NCBI GenBank assembly: GCA_026214975.1 | Contig: CM047817.1 | Location: forward strand, 54,246,246-54,310,245 | DNA length: 64,000 bases | Source: Gentiana macrophylla | Taxonomy: Eukaryota > Streptophyta > Magnoliopsida > Gentianales > Gentianaceae | Direction: 5' to 3' | Shown: one piece after another, positions 12,412-23,830 of the stretch | Numbering within the stretch: the first letter of the stretch is position 1 | How the letters are laid out: every line of letters starts with the position of its first letter | Notes under the pieces: generated by a model | Told to the model about the DNA's origin: nothing | Databases searched by the model: none | What the model saw: the letters and a program-made list of their open reading frames with translations, nothing else | Translations under genes and position numbers: made by a program

Positions 12412-14107
12412 TGTTGGAAATAAAATTTATGTTTTGATGATAATTCATCTTATTTGTTAAAATACTATCTTAACTCCCATTGATGAAGTGTCAACCCAAA
12501 TTGCTATAAAGTGGAAAGCTAAAAGATGTCTAGAATCGAATGTACAAGTTTTACTAGAGTCCGATATTTGTATAGGTTACATCGCAAGCAATCGTAATTG
12601 TTAGTGTGTCGTAAACCGAAAACTGAAATCATTTAGAAAATCGAAATCATCAAGACAAGCAATCGACTCAAAATACACCTACATGGAATCAAGAAGGTAA
12701 GTTCACGAGAGTTTCGCACTGCTGGCTTATCTATAAGATTGAAGAACCGAGGACACAGACTCAGCTTATTGAAGAATGAAGAATCGAGGGTTCAAACTCG
12801 CTATGATGATTATAAGTCGAGATCAGAAAGTTAGACTTCGTGCAAGATTGTGGTGACTCGAATCGACTTTATAGATCTTGTATGAAGACCTAAGAATCAT
12901 GAGGACAATGAACTCTTAGATGATAATGAATCATGGTGTACTGATTAAGTCAATAACAATCGATGAAAATCGAGTACCGATATTTGAAGAAGAGTAAAAT
13001 CTCGCTAATGCTCAATCCAGAAACCGACAAAAGAAAAACTCAAGATAAAACCGATAAGACACTCGCTTTTATGAGTCACCATCCAACAAACCGATCGCAT
13101 ACCGAACGTTATAAAGAAAGCAATTTCATTGATGAGCTATCGACACAAACAGAACGGTCGTAAAATATAGCCGCTGCAAGATAGACGCTGATACAATTCA
13201 AATTGAAGTCGCTTGAACGTTGGACTTCACACTATAAATAAAGACTTTGCACCAACAACAAAAATATATAGAATGTGAGCATATATAAGAATCAAGCAAT
13301 TTTGTGCATCACTTATCGAATTGTTATCATCTCTCAACTATAACAAAATCACATATAGTATATCTTCAAGTGTTCAAGCTACAAGAATTTATCAAGGATT
13401 AAACACTTTGAAGAACCACAAACAAGAATCAACTTATTGATTCTCACCAACTTTGATTCTACATCAAAGGCTTTAGACTCGTGAAGCAAACCGAAGGTTT
13501 CGCCAAGGACAATAGACAAGCAAATGGGTAGACTGTGTTTGTGGTGGTAGTTGGTGAAGAGGCAATCCTACCTCTAAGGACCAAAGTGGTTCAAGCATTT
13601 GAAGAGCAAAGAATTCTACCTATTCTACAACCTGCTAGATAGTGAAGCTGTGGGATTAGCCAAGGACTATTGTTTAGGACTTTTTGTAACAGCCACCTCA
13701 AGAAGTTCTAGTGGAATTTTCCTCCACACCACAGTGGGACGAGAGGACGACAAGATTACACCACCTGAACCTCTATAATTTCATCTTATTTACTTTACGC
13801 ACTTATTTATTTATTCAAAGATTTACTTACAAAGATTGTGATACTTGATTGTTATACACTCACAAATACAACCGACATTCACTGTAATTCAGCCACAACA
13901 CTCGCTTTGATAGAATAACAAGATCAAGAAGAAGGCTAAAACATATCCGCCGCCGTTGACTCGGGCCACTTAAGTCGCTTGACTTAATTTCACTTTGTCA
14001 CTTAACTCCACACAAGTTTTTAATCAATCATAATTTGTTTTAAATCCAGCTTTAGGGACAAGTTTATTCACCCCTCTAAACTTGTGTTAGCCTTCCAAGG
14101 ACCAACA
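12412..14107 (+). repeat. 3' LTR of element A
   Basis: TGTTGGAAATAAAATTT to AGGACCAACA, 1696 bp. TATAAATA is at 13233-13240. It differs from the 5' LTR mainly where CTG or CAG of the 5' copy reads CG or TCG here. Confidence 0.92.
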
Positions 14108-14340
14108 AATCTCGATCGCGCTCGGATGCGATGAAGTACAAGGCTTTCCCAAAGATTACTCATCATGGAGATCAAGAATGGTTTAAATGAATCCCGCCGT
14201 AATGATCTCCAATTTTGAGACCTTGGGGAACATGTTCCTTAACGCTTTCATTAAGGCCAAGCCTTCCAGTGTGATCAACTACCGCCCATTTAGCTTTTGG
14301 TCGTCCCAAACAAAAAGGCGAAAGAAAATGAACCCGGACC
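14108..14340 (+). pseudogene. Ty3/gypsy gag remnant, second part
   Basis: After the AATCT target duplication, the frame reads SDAMKYKAFPKITHHGDQEW, then after one shift ISNFETLGNMFLNAFIKAK. This is the next part of the gypsy gag domain whose start ends at 3338, so A split one gene. It fades out after about 14340. Non-functional. Confidence 0.7.
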
Positions 14341-15163
14341 AATATAAAAGTTAATTAAAACAACTAAGTGTCATAAAACCGATATAGAACCATTCGGGCT
14401 CATATCCATGAGCAATGCATTAAACTGCTTTTGAATTCACGAACCGTGTGTGTAATAACCTTCGTATCACATAAGATAGACTCAGATCATTCCAACTCAT
14501 AATCTAGCTAGTAGTCTCAAGAATTTTTGATCCTCAGACGCCATTTTTTCCTTTGATTCTGATTTTTAGTGCATAGGTCAAGTCAATCGGGCAAGGTGGA
14601 CCGGGAACCAAGTACTACCCAAAGGTTCATGTTTATCGGCCTATTTATTAGGCGAGGTCATGTGTCTTGGCGCCTGAGTTTGCTTCCTCTTTCCAAGGAG
14701 AAAGAAATAGCATATATTGATGATAATAATTTTTCTCTTTCTTTTTCTTTTATCGGTAGCTAAACACTCAAAATTTATCTATCCTCACGGTCTACACTTT
14801 GGTAAACTATCGAATCCATTTATCCTTAGCCCTTATAAGATCCACAACTTGACCTAAATGATCATAGGCAAAACTAAAACTCGGAAAACTAGAATCAACA
14901 CAAGTCAAAATAATAATCATCCAACTACATACTGAAGATCGTGGGTTCTACGTGCTTAAAAGGTGGTTCATGCAAATAAAATGCCTTTAATACGCTACTA
15001 CTTCAAAAGTGGCACGACTTTTATTCCATTAATGAAAAATGTAATTGATTAGCCGAATAAAGATTTCATATCCTTGCACTCTTGTTTGAAACCGACTCAA
15101 AAATATTTCATGGTGAAAATGCATCGAAAAGGATCATGTAAGTCAAAGAATTGATGAAATTTA
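14341..15163. other. Unassigned sequence between gypsy gag and element G
   Basis: I recognise no gene here. A 64-codon ORF at 14569-14763 has no family feature. The segment is probably decayed flank of the gypsy element or older repeat debris. Its last five bases, ATTTA (15159-15163), are the left target duplication of G. Confidence 0.4.
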
Positions 15164-16916
15164 TGTTGGAAGTAGCTCCCAAAGACAATTTATGTAATTG
15201 TTTTATAATTAATAAATGATGATTTATTCACATCTTATTATTTGCTTTGTGCTTATAAGAAATACATCAATAAAACCCCAAGTCGATCTTATGTATCCAT
15301 AAAACTTAGTGTGTGTCACACATGAGGATTAAGTTTATGGTGATACACTTGAACTATTAGTCCATGGTGAACTTGATCAAAGTATAGGGTCTATTGATTA
15401 AACCACCATTAATGCGTCCATAACACTTTATGGTGTGACCGTCTTATCCGGACCGCCGATAATGGTTATCTAAGGGGCCATTTATATATGATGTAGTCAT
15501 ATAAGACTAGACCGATTTAATCTATATTTCTCATATAATTCCGTGATTGAGAAATCTTATTAAATCACAAGATGATCATATATGGATTAACCTTAATCCT
15601 GAAGTGATTGCATACTCCTACTTGTTTGAAGATAGGCTTTGATGTGTTCGTTAGGGATCTCTACGAGGCGCGGTCTGAATCACATTCACGTTGGCACTAT
15701 TCTGGAATGTGTGAGAAGTGTGTGTCTCACAGATATGGAATCCATTCCTTCCTGTAAGAGGTAGAAGGACAATCCCCTTATTTGTTAATCCTAGAAACAG
15801 ATCGATCCGCAGAGTTTGTATTGGTTATGAACTAATTGGTCACTAGTGGGTTAATGGTAAATTGGCATAAGATGTATTGAAGAAGGTTTACATAAATAAT
15901 CCCACTTCATTATGGATAGTCTATGGAGGGTTAGTCTTTTTGTAATGATTATATCAATGGACACTTATCGACTCGACGTTTTGAGAATAAGTTATATCTA
16001 TAATTGATATAGTTCAGTTTCGGATTTATGGTGGCATAATTCCGGAATTAATAAGTTGACTAGAAATATTAAGTTCGATGAATATTTTATTCAATTTATT
16101 ATAGCTACTGGTTTTAGGTCCATGGTCCCAGGTTGGCTCCTAACACGCGAGTGTTTTCTCGTTTTATGGAACCTCGAGAATAAATTAAATAGTTGGTATA
16201 TTTAATGAATATGCAATATTATTTATTTGGTAAATAATATGTAAATAGAAAAGACTTTTTCTATTAAAATAATGGAAAAAGTGGCGCCATTATGTGAGAA
16301 AATTAGAAAATTTTTTTTCCTAGATAATGTCACATGTGTAATTAGTTAATTATTTATTTGTTAGATAATTAACGGAAAAGAGATAAGAGATTGTTTTTTT
16401 GGGAATTTTCTCTTACCTTATGGCAAATATCTTTTCCTTAGGGGAATAGGTAATTGTGGTGTGAAAATAATAACTCTCTTGACTGGTTATTTTTGTACAT
16501 AAAGAGAATTCCTCCCAACACAATAACACATCATTATTTGCACCACACATACCAAAATAGAAGAGAAAAATTAATTCTTGTTCTAGTTTATTAAGAGAAG
16601 AAAAACCTAGGGTTTTTCTTGAGCCTATTCGAGGAGGATCTAAGGCGCAGGATCGACGCCCACCACCAATGCCGCCGAGATACAACTGAAGATCGTGGCA
16701 TCTCCCATTTGGTCGACTATTTCTTCCTCTCCGCTTAGTAAAATCTTCAACCTTCTCTTAGTTATATTAGTTATTTATGTGGATCATATCGTAGTAAAAT
16801 CACATGCGAATTTATTAGTAGCTTCACAGGCATGATCGAGCGCCTCGATCGGTGCCGTGAATCGATCCGACGATCCAATTACGGATAGATCTCGATTCGG
16901 TTTCGATATCCAAAGA
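15164..16916 (+). repeat. 5' LTR of element G
   Basis: 1753 bp, TGTTGG...CCAAAGA. It shares blocks with the D LTR, such as CTTATCCGGAC near 15440, CATTTATATATGATG near 15480 and ATTCCGTGATTGAGAA near 15540. The expected TATA region near 16494 is degenerate (GTACATAAAG), whereas the 3' LTR has TATATAAA at 19177-19184. Confidence 0.8.
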
Positions 16917-16918
16917 TG

Positions 16919-16930
16919 TGGTATCGATAC
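16919..16930 (+). other. Primer binding site of G, diverged
   Basis: TGGTATCGATAC lies just after the LTR end. It resembles the TGGTATCGGAGC form in A and B, with mismatches at the 3' side. Confidence 0.5.
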
Positions 16931-17804
16931 AAAGTTAAAGCGATTTTGTGATCTTGATTGAATAATTAATTAATAAGGAGTGGAATTGAATAAATATTGC
17001 ATCTTTTATATTATTTTTATATAAATGCGCCGTTGAATGTTTTGGTTGACGAGATGGATTGGGGTTGGTACTTGTTTACCATTAGATCTATTGTAAAACC
17101 AATTTTTTCTCGCTTATAAGAAATTCTCAGATTTATTTATTATCAAAGAAGATCAAACATCCTGAAGCACCGCCCAGTGGTCAAGAAGTCAAACACCATT
17201 GTGCAGATGTGAGTTCTAGACCCTCCCCCGACAAAGCATTAATTTTTTTAACATTTTTCCAGAAAAATCAATTATCTAAGAAAAAAGTTGCAGCTGAAGG
17301 GAATCAAACCCAGGTTGCCACTGAACTCGGCTGGAGCAGTTTTTGATAATGGAAGGGAGCAAAATAAATTAAATACCAAGGTGGCGGTGGCGGCCGATAA
17401 CAAAAGTAGATTAATAAATCCTTTCTATACTTAGGGTTTATTTAATTTTTAGATTAGATACGGGTATCAACGGTTCATCTCAAAGATTTATTTTTCGTGA
17501 TTTATTTTCTTTGTGATTATTTATGTGATATAACCATGTCATTCATCATATTCACTTAATTCCACTTAGCATATGCATACATGTAGAAAATTAATATTCA
17601 CATTAATTAGACATGTATGAACACGATAATTAATTTAGATTAACAATAAATTAAATTAATTAAAGGAAACGGAATTTTATTGGGATATAAAATTCACATG
17701 ATAAACTTAATTTGGGATTATGAATCCTTCGGGCTCAAGGTTATGTAAGTCTATATAAATTAGATTTTTGATTATCAAAAATTGGAAAATCATTAAAATT
17801 GACA

Positions 17805-17837
17805 CCAACTAGACGTTATTTGGAACCGATAAGTTAG
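17805..17837 (+). repeat. Stem-loop copy 1 of element G
   Basis: Outer arms CCAACT/AGTTAG, internal loop AGA/ATA, inner arms CGTT/ACCG, loop ATTTGGA. It is the same fold as the four copies in D; two outer base pairs are changed on both sides so that pairing is kept. Confidence 0.65.
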
Positions 17838-18010
17838 TGGTTGGTTTTACTTGATTTATTGTATTTCGATTTATTGATAATTCTATAATCCTAAAACTTT
17901 TATCATGACAAGATTAGACATTAAAATTCTTTGTGAATTTTAGTTGTGTAGTGTCCAGACAAGAAATTTGTAAATATTTGAAGAATTGGAAAATCATGAA
18001 TATAGTGTCA

Positions 18011-18043
18011 CTAGTTAGACGGCATTTGGAACCGATGCACTAG
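18011..18043 (+). repeat. Stem-loop copy 2 of element G
   Basis: Outer arms CTAGTT/CACTAG, inner arms CGGC/ACCG, loop ATTTGGA. Both G copies are preceded by TTGGAAAATCAT, so they belong to a repeat unit of about 207 bp. Confidence 0.65.
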
Positions 18044-18291
18044 TGGTATTTTTATTTTTGTGATTTATTATTTTTCAGATTGAAAAGAAAATTCTCAAAA
18101 TCCTAATTAAACTATCTAATTTTCAAAATAATGAGTGGGAGCGGAAGGTGACAACCGACCCCACGGACTCTACGGTTGACACAAGCAAGTGAGAGAATGG
18201 TGACACTGTGTCGCTTTTGATTTCGCCCCTAAGGATGGCCTTCACCGCTATCAAAATGCATGGCTTGGTCTCCAAAGTATAGGATTTTGGG

Positions 18292-19600
18292 TACTCCTAC
18301 CGGTTTCAAGACAGGGTTTGATGTGTTCAAGTAAGGATCGCAAGAGGCGTGGTCCGAATCACTTTCATTTTTGCACTATTCTAGAATGAGTGAGAAGTGT
18401 ACATGTCTCATAGATATGGAATCCATTCCTTCCTACGGGAGGTAGAAAGACAATCCCTTTATTTGTTAATCCTAGAAACTGATCGATCCGCTGGAGTTTG
18501 TATTGGTTATGAACTAATTGATCACTAGTGGGTTAATGGTAAATAAGGATAAGATGTATTGAAGAAGGTTTACGGAAATAATCCCACTTTATTACGTATA
18601 GTCTATGGAGGGTTAGTCTGCTTTGTAATGATTATATCAATGGACACTTATTGACTCAACATTTTGAGAACAAGTTATATCTATAATCGATAGAGTTCGG
18701 GCCGATTTATGGTATGCATTCGAATTAATAAGTTGAGTAGAAATATTCTGCTCGATTTAATATTCTATTCAATTTATTGTAGCTACCGTTATAGGTCCAT
18801 GGTCCCCGGATTGGCTCCTAACACGCGAAAGTGTTTTCTCGCTTTTATGGAACCTCACGAATAAATAAATAGTTGGTCTATTTAATGATTATGCAATATT
18901 ATTTATTTGATAAATAATATGTAAAATAGAAATGATATTTTCAATTAAAATAATGGCAAAAGTGGCTTTCATTATGTGAGAAAATTAGGAAAATAAATTT
19001 TCCTAGATTATATCACATGTGTAATTAGTTAATTATTTATTTGTTAGATAATTAACGGAAAAGAGATAAGAGATTGTTTTTTCGAATTATCTCTTATCTT
19101 ATGGAAAATATCTTTTCCTTATGGGAATATGTAATTGTGGTGTGAAAAGGATAACTTTCTTGACTAGTTATTTTCCTATATAAAGAATGTTCCTCCCAAC
19201 ACAATAACACATCATTATTTGCGCCACATATACCAAAATAGAAAAGAAAATGTAGTTTCTTGTTCTAGTTTATTAAGAGAAGAAAACTCTAGGGTTTTTC
19301 TTGAGCATATTCAAGGAGGTTCTACGGCGAGGATCGACGCCCACCACCGCCGCTAGAGATACAATCCGAAGATCATGCTTCTCCCATTTGGTCGGCTATT
19401 TCTTCCTCTCTCGCTTAGTAAGTCTTCAACCTTCTCATAATCATATTAATTATTTATGTGATCATATCGTAGTAAATACGCATGCGAATTATTCATTGCT
19501 TCCGCAGGCATGATCGAGCCGCCTCAATCGGTGCCGTGAATTAGATCCGACGATCCAAATATAGATCGGATCCGGATTCGGGTTTCGTGATAACCAAAGA
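18292..19600 (+). repeat. 3' LTR of element G, 5'-truncated
   Basis: It aligns to 15612-16916 of the 5' LTR, but the first roughly 450 bp are missing. The junction lies at the shared word TACTCCTA, where interior sequence reads straight into mid-LTR. TATATAAA is at 19177-19184. Confidence 0.75.
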
Positions 19601-19605
19601 ATTTA

Positions 19606-19979
19606 TAGTCAAAAGCTAAGTGACGCTGCTATCCCCACTTAATCAAGCATTTTCCCAATGATGAAAAATATTAAAACGAAAAGGAACTTAGCTTGTGTTA
19701 AGCATAAAGCAATAAGATCAAGCCGTGGGCATATGTCTCGGTCGTAATGTCATCAAAATTATACGAACATCTACTATAAGAAATTCTAACATACAAACAA
19801 ATCCAGAAAGCAGAGTAACACGATAAAATACATAATATTTAAATGGAAGTAAAAAAATTAAATAAAAATGCAAACAATTAAGCCATTCAAAATACTTATT
19901 ATTAAAACAAAAACCCATAATTTGCGAAGTCAGGAAATAAAAGTATGAAAATGGAAACAATTGAGAGAATAATGTTAAA
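19606..19979. other. Unassigned AT-rich sequence
   Basis: This is flank of G after the ATTTA duplication. I see no gene or motif. It may be the downstream part of the minus-strand element that begins near 21293. Confidence 0.3.
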
Positions 19980-21293
19980 AAGTCTAGTACGAGGCAACTA
20001 ATCATAGTCAATGTCCTCGTAGTCTTCGGCCAACGTAAGGTGAGCAATGTAATAGCGGCCGCCCCCAAGAAGATGGGTCATGCCTAGGGGCTCTCGGTGG
20101 GGGGTATATGGAGGAATGTTTAGATGTGATCATATGATTGAGCATGGCTCGCATGGTCATCAACTCCCTAGTCACCTCAAATGAAACTCGGGCCGAGGCC
20201 TAGCACGCCTTTGTGCCGCTATCACCGGCTTACTTCTTCGCCTTCCCGTGACGGCCGCGACTCGCTCAAGAATAGGCAGCTGCTCGACGCTATCATCGCC
20301 AGCTTAGAATCGGGCACTCTACTACCATCGCCAATGCATCTATCGTTTTTCATACAAAGAAAATATCTCTCTCATCCCGCAACTCGACAATCTTCTCAAA
20401 CATCAATTGACCAATGTTCACGCTATTCTAGATATTGAGATAATACATGAGCTCACCGAGACGCCACCGCCTTCTATGTGAGCAATGGGCGTAAGACGAG
20501 TGATCACAAATCAGGCAACATACGAGCGCCTTATGCCACCTGCTTGAACAGTATGTAGTCAGAAATGTTTGGCGCCAAAGTCCCACCGAACATCATAGTA
20601 CTTAGTTATACGATCAGCGCCCCAGATCGGGCTTCCAAATGCGTGGGTGAACTCCTTATCATGAAGTAGCGCTTTTCTATGCCAATGTGGGCATTAGTTC
20701 ACTCGATTGAAATATCTATATGGACACCTAGAACAATAAATGCGACATTAGACTCGGGTTTGCCGCCACGTAGTATAGAATTCACGGACAATGGCGGCAT
20801 TGAATGTAGGAGGTATAATATCCATGTCTCGCTATGCCATGAAATTGATCACTTGTGTATAATGTCACCACAATCATTGAGGTCTATGCCTCTCTCCTTG
20901 CAACCGACCACAGATTCCAGCTTAGTTCAAAAAGTCTCATGATAGCTACGGAGGTGAACCGATCTACACAAGATTGAACGACATCGCCCTAAACTCTCTA
21001 CATTGATCCTCCATTTCTCGGGTGGGGTTGCCTATAACAAATGGCAAATTTGATGAACTCAACTCATGCCGCAGAAACAGTGTCTCGCCGCCGATAGGTG
21101 TCTCGCGGTCGCCGGGTTTTGATTTTTCTGGTTTCGACTTCGAATCCTTGCAACCTCGTCGCCAAAAATGGCACTTTCGGGTTGTTAACTCGATATTTTT
21201 GACAAAGAAAACAATAGAAAAAGAAAATGTCGAGGGTTTTGGTATAACAACGGTGGTAAGTGGTTGTTTGGTGACGGTGGTGGTGTAGGTCAA
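19980..21293 (-). pseudogene. Decayed plant transposon ORF (Athila/Tat-type gypsy or 'putative plant transposon protein')
   Basis: Reading the minus strand from an ATG at 21293, a basic, Ser/Thr-rich N-terminus (MTYTTTVTKQPL) is followed in shifting frames by the words VREFY and TWRQT (near 20780), ITKYYDVRWDFGAKHF (near 20580) and TPIAHIEGGGVSVSE (near 20460). These resemble the conserved domain of plant transposon-associated proteins found in Athila-type elements. The frame breaks repeatedly, so this is a relic. Exact family is uncertain. Confidence 0.5.
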
Positions 21294-21370
21294 ATTTTTT
21301 CTAGATGAAAAGAAGAAGATGAAAGAGGAGAAATGGTGATGGTGATGAAAATGGTGAAGGTATAAGGTGG

Positions 21371-21378
21371 TTTATATA
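21371..21378 (-). promoter_or_regulatory. TATA-like site upstream of the minus-strand transposon ORF
   Basis: TATATAAA on the minus strand lies about 80 bp before the ATG at 21293, followed by a CT-rich leader of the kind seen in plant 5' UTRs. No independent support. Confidence 0.35.
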
Positions 21379-22470
21379 GAAAGAGGTGAATGAATTTGAA
21401 TTTGAAATGGTTTGAATTTGAAATGAGTTGTATGGAAAGGTGATGAGAGTAATGGTGGGTGAGTGGATTGAGGGAGGATTGTATGGGGATCGAGGTGAAG
21501 AGGAGTAATGGGAAAGAGCGAAAGTTGGATTAGTGGAAAGGGTAATGGACGGTTCCTTGCCCCATCGATTCTCGGATGCAAAAGGGGGTCCATGCGCCAT
21601 CATGAGTTCCTAATTTTTTCAAACCTCGAACCGAATCGTGAATCTCACAACGCATGAGGTAATCTCGTGGTCGCTAAAGATATTCTCTCCGCATTCCATA
21701 AAACTACAAAGATACCACACCGTGTTGAATCCTCTACAATTATCAATCCAAAACTGACTTCCTCATAAAGCAAGTCTTTGCCTTCTTTGTATTTTCTCTC
21801 CTACTATTCTAACCTACTTCACCGGATTGCTCAAGAAGTTAAAAACCTTCCCACCATCCTTCGTGCACGGGAAACATCGTGATGGTAGATGAAAAAAGCT
21901 TGTCATGCATTCCAACTACTTTTTCGACTCTATCTAACCTAAGGGTAAGAAGCCTGCTCGAATTTAGAGTTGCCACTTGACTTTTCTTCCGAATTCCACT
22001 CACCAATTTTTTGGGTCTTCACCAAACAAACTTGCACCCTGTAGGCGCTTAAGTGAGGTGGCCTTCCTTCTCACTGATCCATGCTCTCCCGGGCTTTTTA
22101 TGCCCAGTAGAAGCATTCTTCCTTTCCATCCGTACACTTCTTCTCGAACCTCCTTAGTGAAACCTTGAGCTCCCAACCTTCACACTTGGCCTCTTCACCA
22201 AAGGCCCTCGGATTTCCATGTTCTACTTCCGAGATTCACTTTATTGCTCAAAGAATTCACTTTTTCAATTGTTGTACTTAAACCTTCACTATACGGGGCG
22301 CATTCACAAAATTGACTTCCTCCCTAAGTGCATCGCTAGAATCATTTCATCTTTCTCAAAGTAGAACAATCATAAATTCCTTCTTATGGTTTCTCGCTAC
22401 CCTTGTTTCTTATTATCTCGAATATCCTCTATCCCTATGACTTTTACTTCTCCGTGTTTGAGCTCACGCT
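21379..22470. other. Unassigned decayed repeat
   Basis: Only short ORFs are present. On the minus strand it lies downstream of the gypsy protease relic, so it may be decayed gypsy pol or 3' region. I cannot read a conserved domain. Position 21400-21600 is unusually rich in G and A on the plus strand. Confidence 0.3.
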
Positions 22471-22700
22471 GCATCGGCCCTGCATCGGTTGGGAAATAGT
22501 TCTAGGATCGTAAAGTTTTAGCATCATTGTTGACACTAAGTGTGATTTCACCACTATCGTAGTCCACAATTGCTCGACCGGGTCGATAAGAATGGATGCC
22601 ATAACAAAACATTACCACTAGATCATCGGCGATGTCCAGACTACAAAGTCAACATGGAAGATGAAACGCCCCACCCTCGAAAGCTTACAGCTTCTCATCT
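22471..22700 (-). pseudogene. Ty3/gypsy aspartic protease relic
   Basis: In two minus-strand frames the sequence reads VGRFIFHVDFVV and then GRAIVDYDSGEITLSVNND. These match the flap-to-C-terminal part of plant Ty3/gypsy (Athila/Tat) proteases. The stretch is short, frameshifted and lacks the N-terminal catalytic D-S/T-G. It was probably part of the same old element as the ORF relic at 19980-21293, but order and spacing do not fit an intact element. Confidence 0.5.
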
Positions 22701-22734
22701 TTCCAAATAACATATCAACTCACAATCGATAAAA

Positions 22735-22892
22735 CTCATGATGCGTGATTGCGTGTAAGTCACTAACGCTGATATTACTTTTAGCAAGAATACTAGGTAC
22801 ATCGTAGTATAGTAAATGTGAGTCAAGGCCGATCCCACGCAGACAATGCAACTATAAGTATAAACGATTCTAACCTAATTAAGAAGCAACAT
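22735..22892 (-). repeat. Possible gypsy LTR end next to the gap
   Basis: On the minus strand the words TGCGTGGGATCGGCC, ACTATACTACGATG and ACCTAGTATTC resemble the terminal part of Tat-type gypsy LTRs. It runs into the N gap, so neither end is seen. Confidence 0.4.
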
Positions 22893-22992
22893 NNNNNNNN
22901 NNNNNNNNNNNNNNNNNNNNNNNNNNNNNNNNNNNNNNNNNNNNNNNNNNNNNNNNNNNNNNNNNNNNNNNNNNNNNNNNNNNNNNNNNNNN
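22893..22992. other. Assembly gap (100 N)
   Basis: Exactly 100 N bases, the conventional size for a gap of unknown length. Gypsy-like sequence lies to the left and the non-coding interior of element F to the right. Confidence 0.98.
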
Positions 22993-23529
22993 GGATCTTT
23001 ATTTTCGTCTTTCTTTGGTCTTCATCTTCCGCTACATTCTTGTTACATTTAATTCTATGTAATAAAATAAATACACCCGCCGCATTACGTGGGAGCTAAC
23101 GGGAATGGGATAAATGCGAAGAAAATAAACTAGGTTATTTCTTCATAACGGACCTAGGACAATTTTTAAACCAAAGAAAATTAAATCATTCACATATATC
23201 CTATCGATCGAGTCCATGATCAATCGGGTCCATATAATCATATTATATCTAATATATCTAATCCATACAATAAAATCTTATGAAAAAGATAAAATTAAAT
23301 TTTAACAACTTGCGTCTTATTTAATCAATTAACATTTAATCTATTAAATAATTTTATCCAATCAATTAACTAATTAACATTTAATTAATTAAATAATTTT
23401 AATCGAAATAAAATTAACGATTAATTTTAAACGATTTTAATTTTAATTTTAATAAATTAGAACAATTCCAAAATAAATCAAAATTAAAATTATGTCTCTT
23501 TTGTTTCTTTCATTTTGATTCGTAATCAA

Positions 23530-23830
23530 AAGGGATGCCTTTGGTTTCCTAAACCAAAAGGCATCTTCCTAAACCAAATTTGGCTTAGGCCTGACCACTT
23601 TCCAAAATCAAAATTTTGGAAGTCGCCTAGGCCTAGGCCTTTTGCAAATCAAATATTGAAAATGGCCTAGGCCTATTCCAAATCAAATATTTGGAAAGGC
23701 CAAATAATTTTGGTTTAGGCCACAGCCACTTTCTAAAATAAAAATTTGGAAGTAACTGTTTCAGCCTTTCCCAAATCAAATATTTGGAAAGGCCAGGCCT
23801 ATTTTTGGAAATGCCATTATTTTTAATGCC
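23530..23830. repeat. Palindromic repeats in the F interior
   Basis: The word CCAAATCAAATATTTGG occurs near 23682 and 23774, with related versions near 23596 and 23740. They alternate with GGCCTAGGCC blocks. A separate hairpin, GCCTTTGGTTT/AAACCAAAAGGC, is at 23537-23565. The region could fold strongly as RNA or DNA. Confidence 0.6.

Larger units (their letters stand above)
3339..14107 (+). mobile_element. Element A: full-length Ty1/copia (Sirevirus-like) retrotransposon
   Basis: This is a complete unit: 5' LTR 3339-5117, primer site at 5120, gag, pol, post-pol ORF, polypurine tract at about 12399-12411 and 3' LTR 12412-14107. The target duplication AATCT is at 3334-3338 and 14108-14112, and both flanks belong to one gypsy gag. 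LTRs are 1779 and 1696 bp, beginning TGTTGG and ending CCAACA. Coding regions carry many frameshifts, and the RT end plus RNase H are deleted, so it cannot move on its own. Compared with B and C it is depleted in CTG/CAG, see findings. Confidence 0.93.
15164..19600 (+). mobile_element. Element G: non-coding LTR retrotransposon (LARD-like)
   Basis: It starts TGTTGGAAGTAGC and ends CCAAAGA, with ATTTA on both sides (15159-15163, 19601-19605). The 5' LTR is 15164-16916, the primer site 16919-16930, the interior has no long ORF, and the 3' LTR lacks its first part (about 18292-19600 remains). LTR and interior are homologous to element D, for example the PTR-like purine segment GAGTGGGAGC near 18133 and the stem-loops at 17805 and 18011. 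Without its own genes it would depend on proteins supplied in trans. Confidence 0.8.

Noticed and set aside
14569..14763. 64-codon ORF between gypsy gag and G
   Set aside because: No conserved domain, no promoter and no homologous copy in the window.
20679..20942. Plus-strand 87-codon ORF
   Set aside because: It is antisense to the readable minus-strand transposon words and resembles no family.
22818..23099. 93-codon ORF across the N gap
   Set aside because: It exists only because the N bases contain no stop codon.
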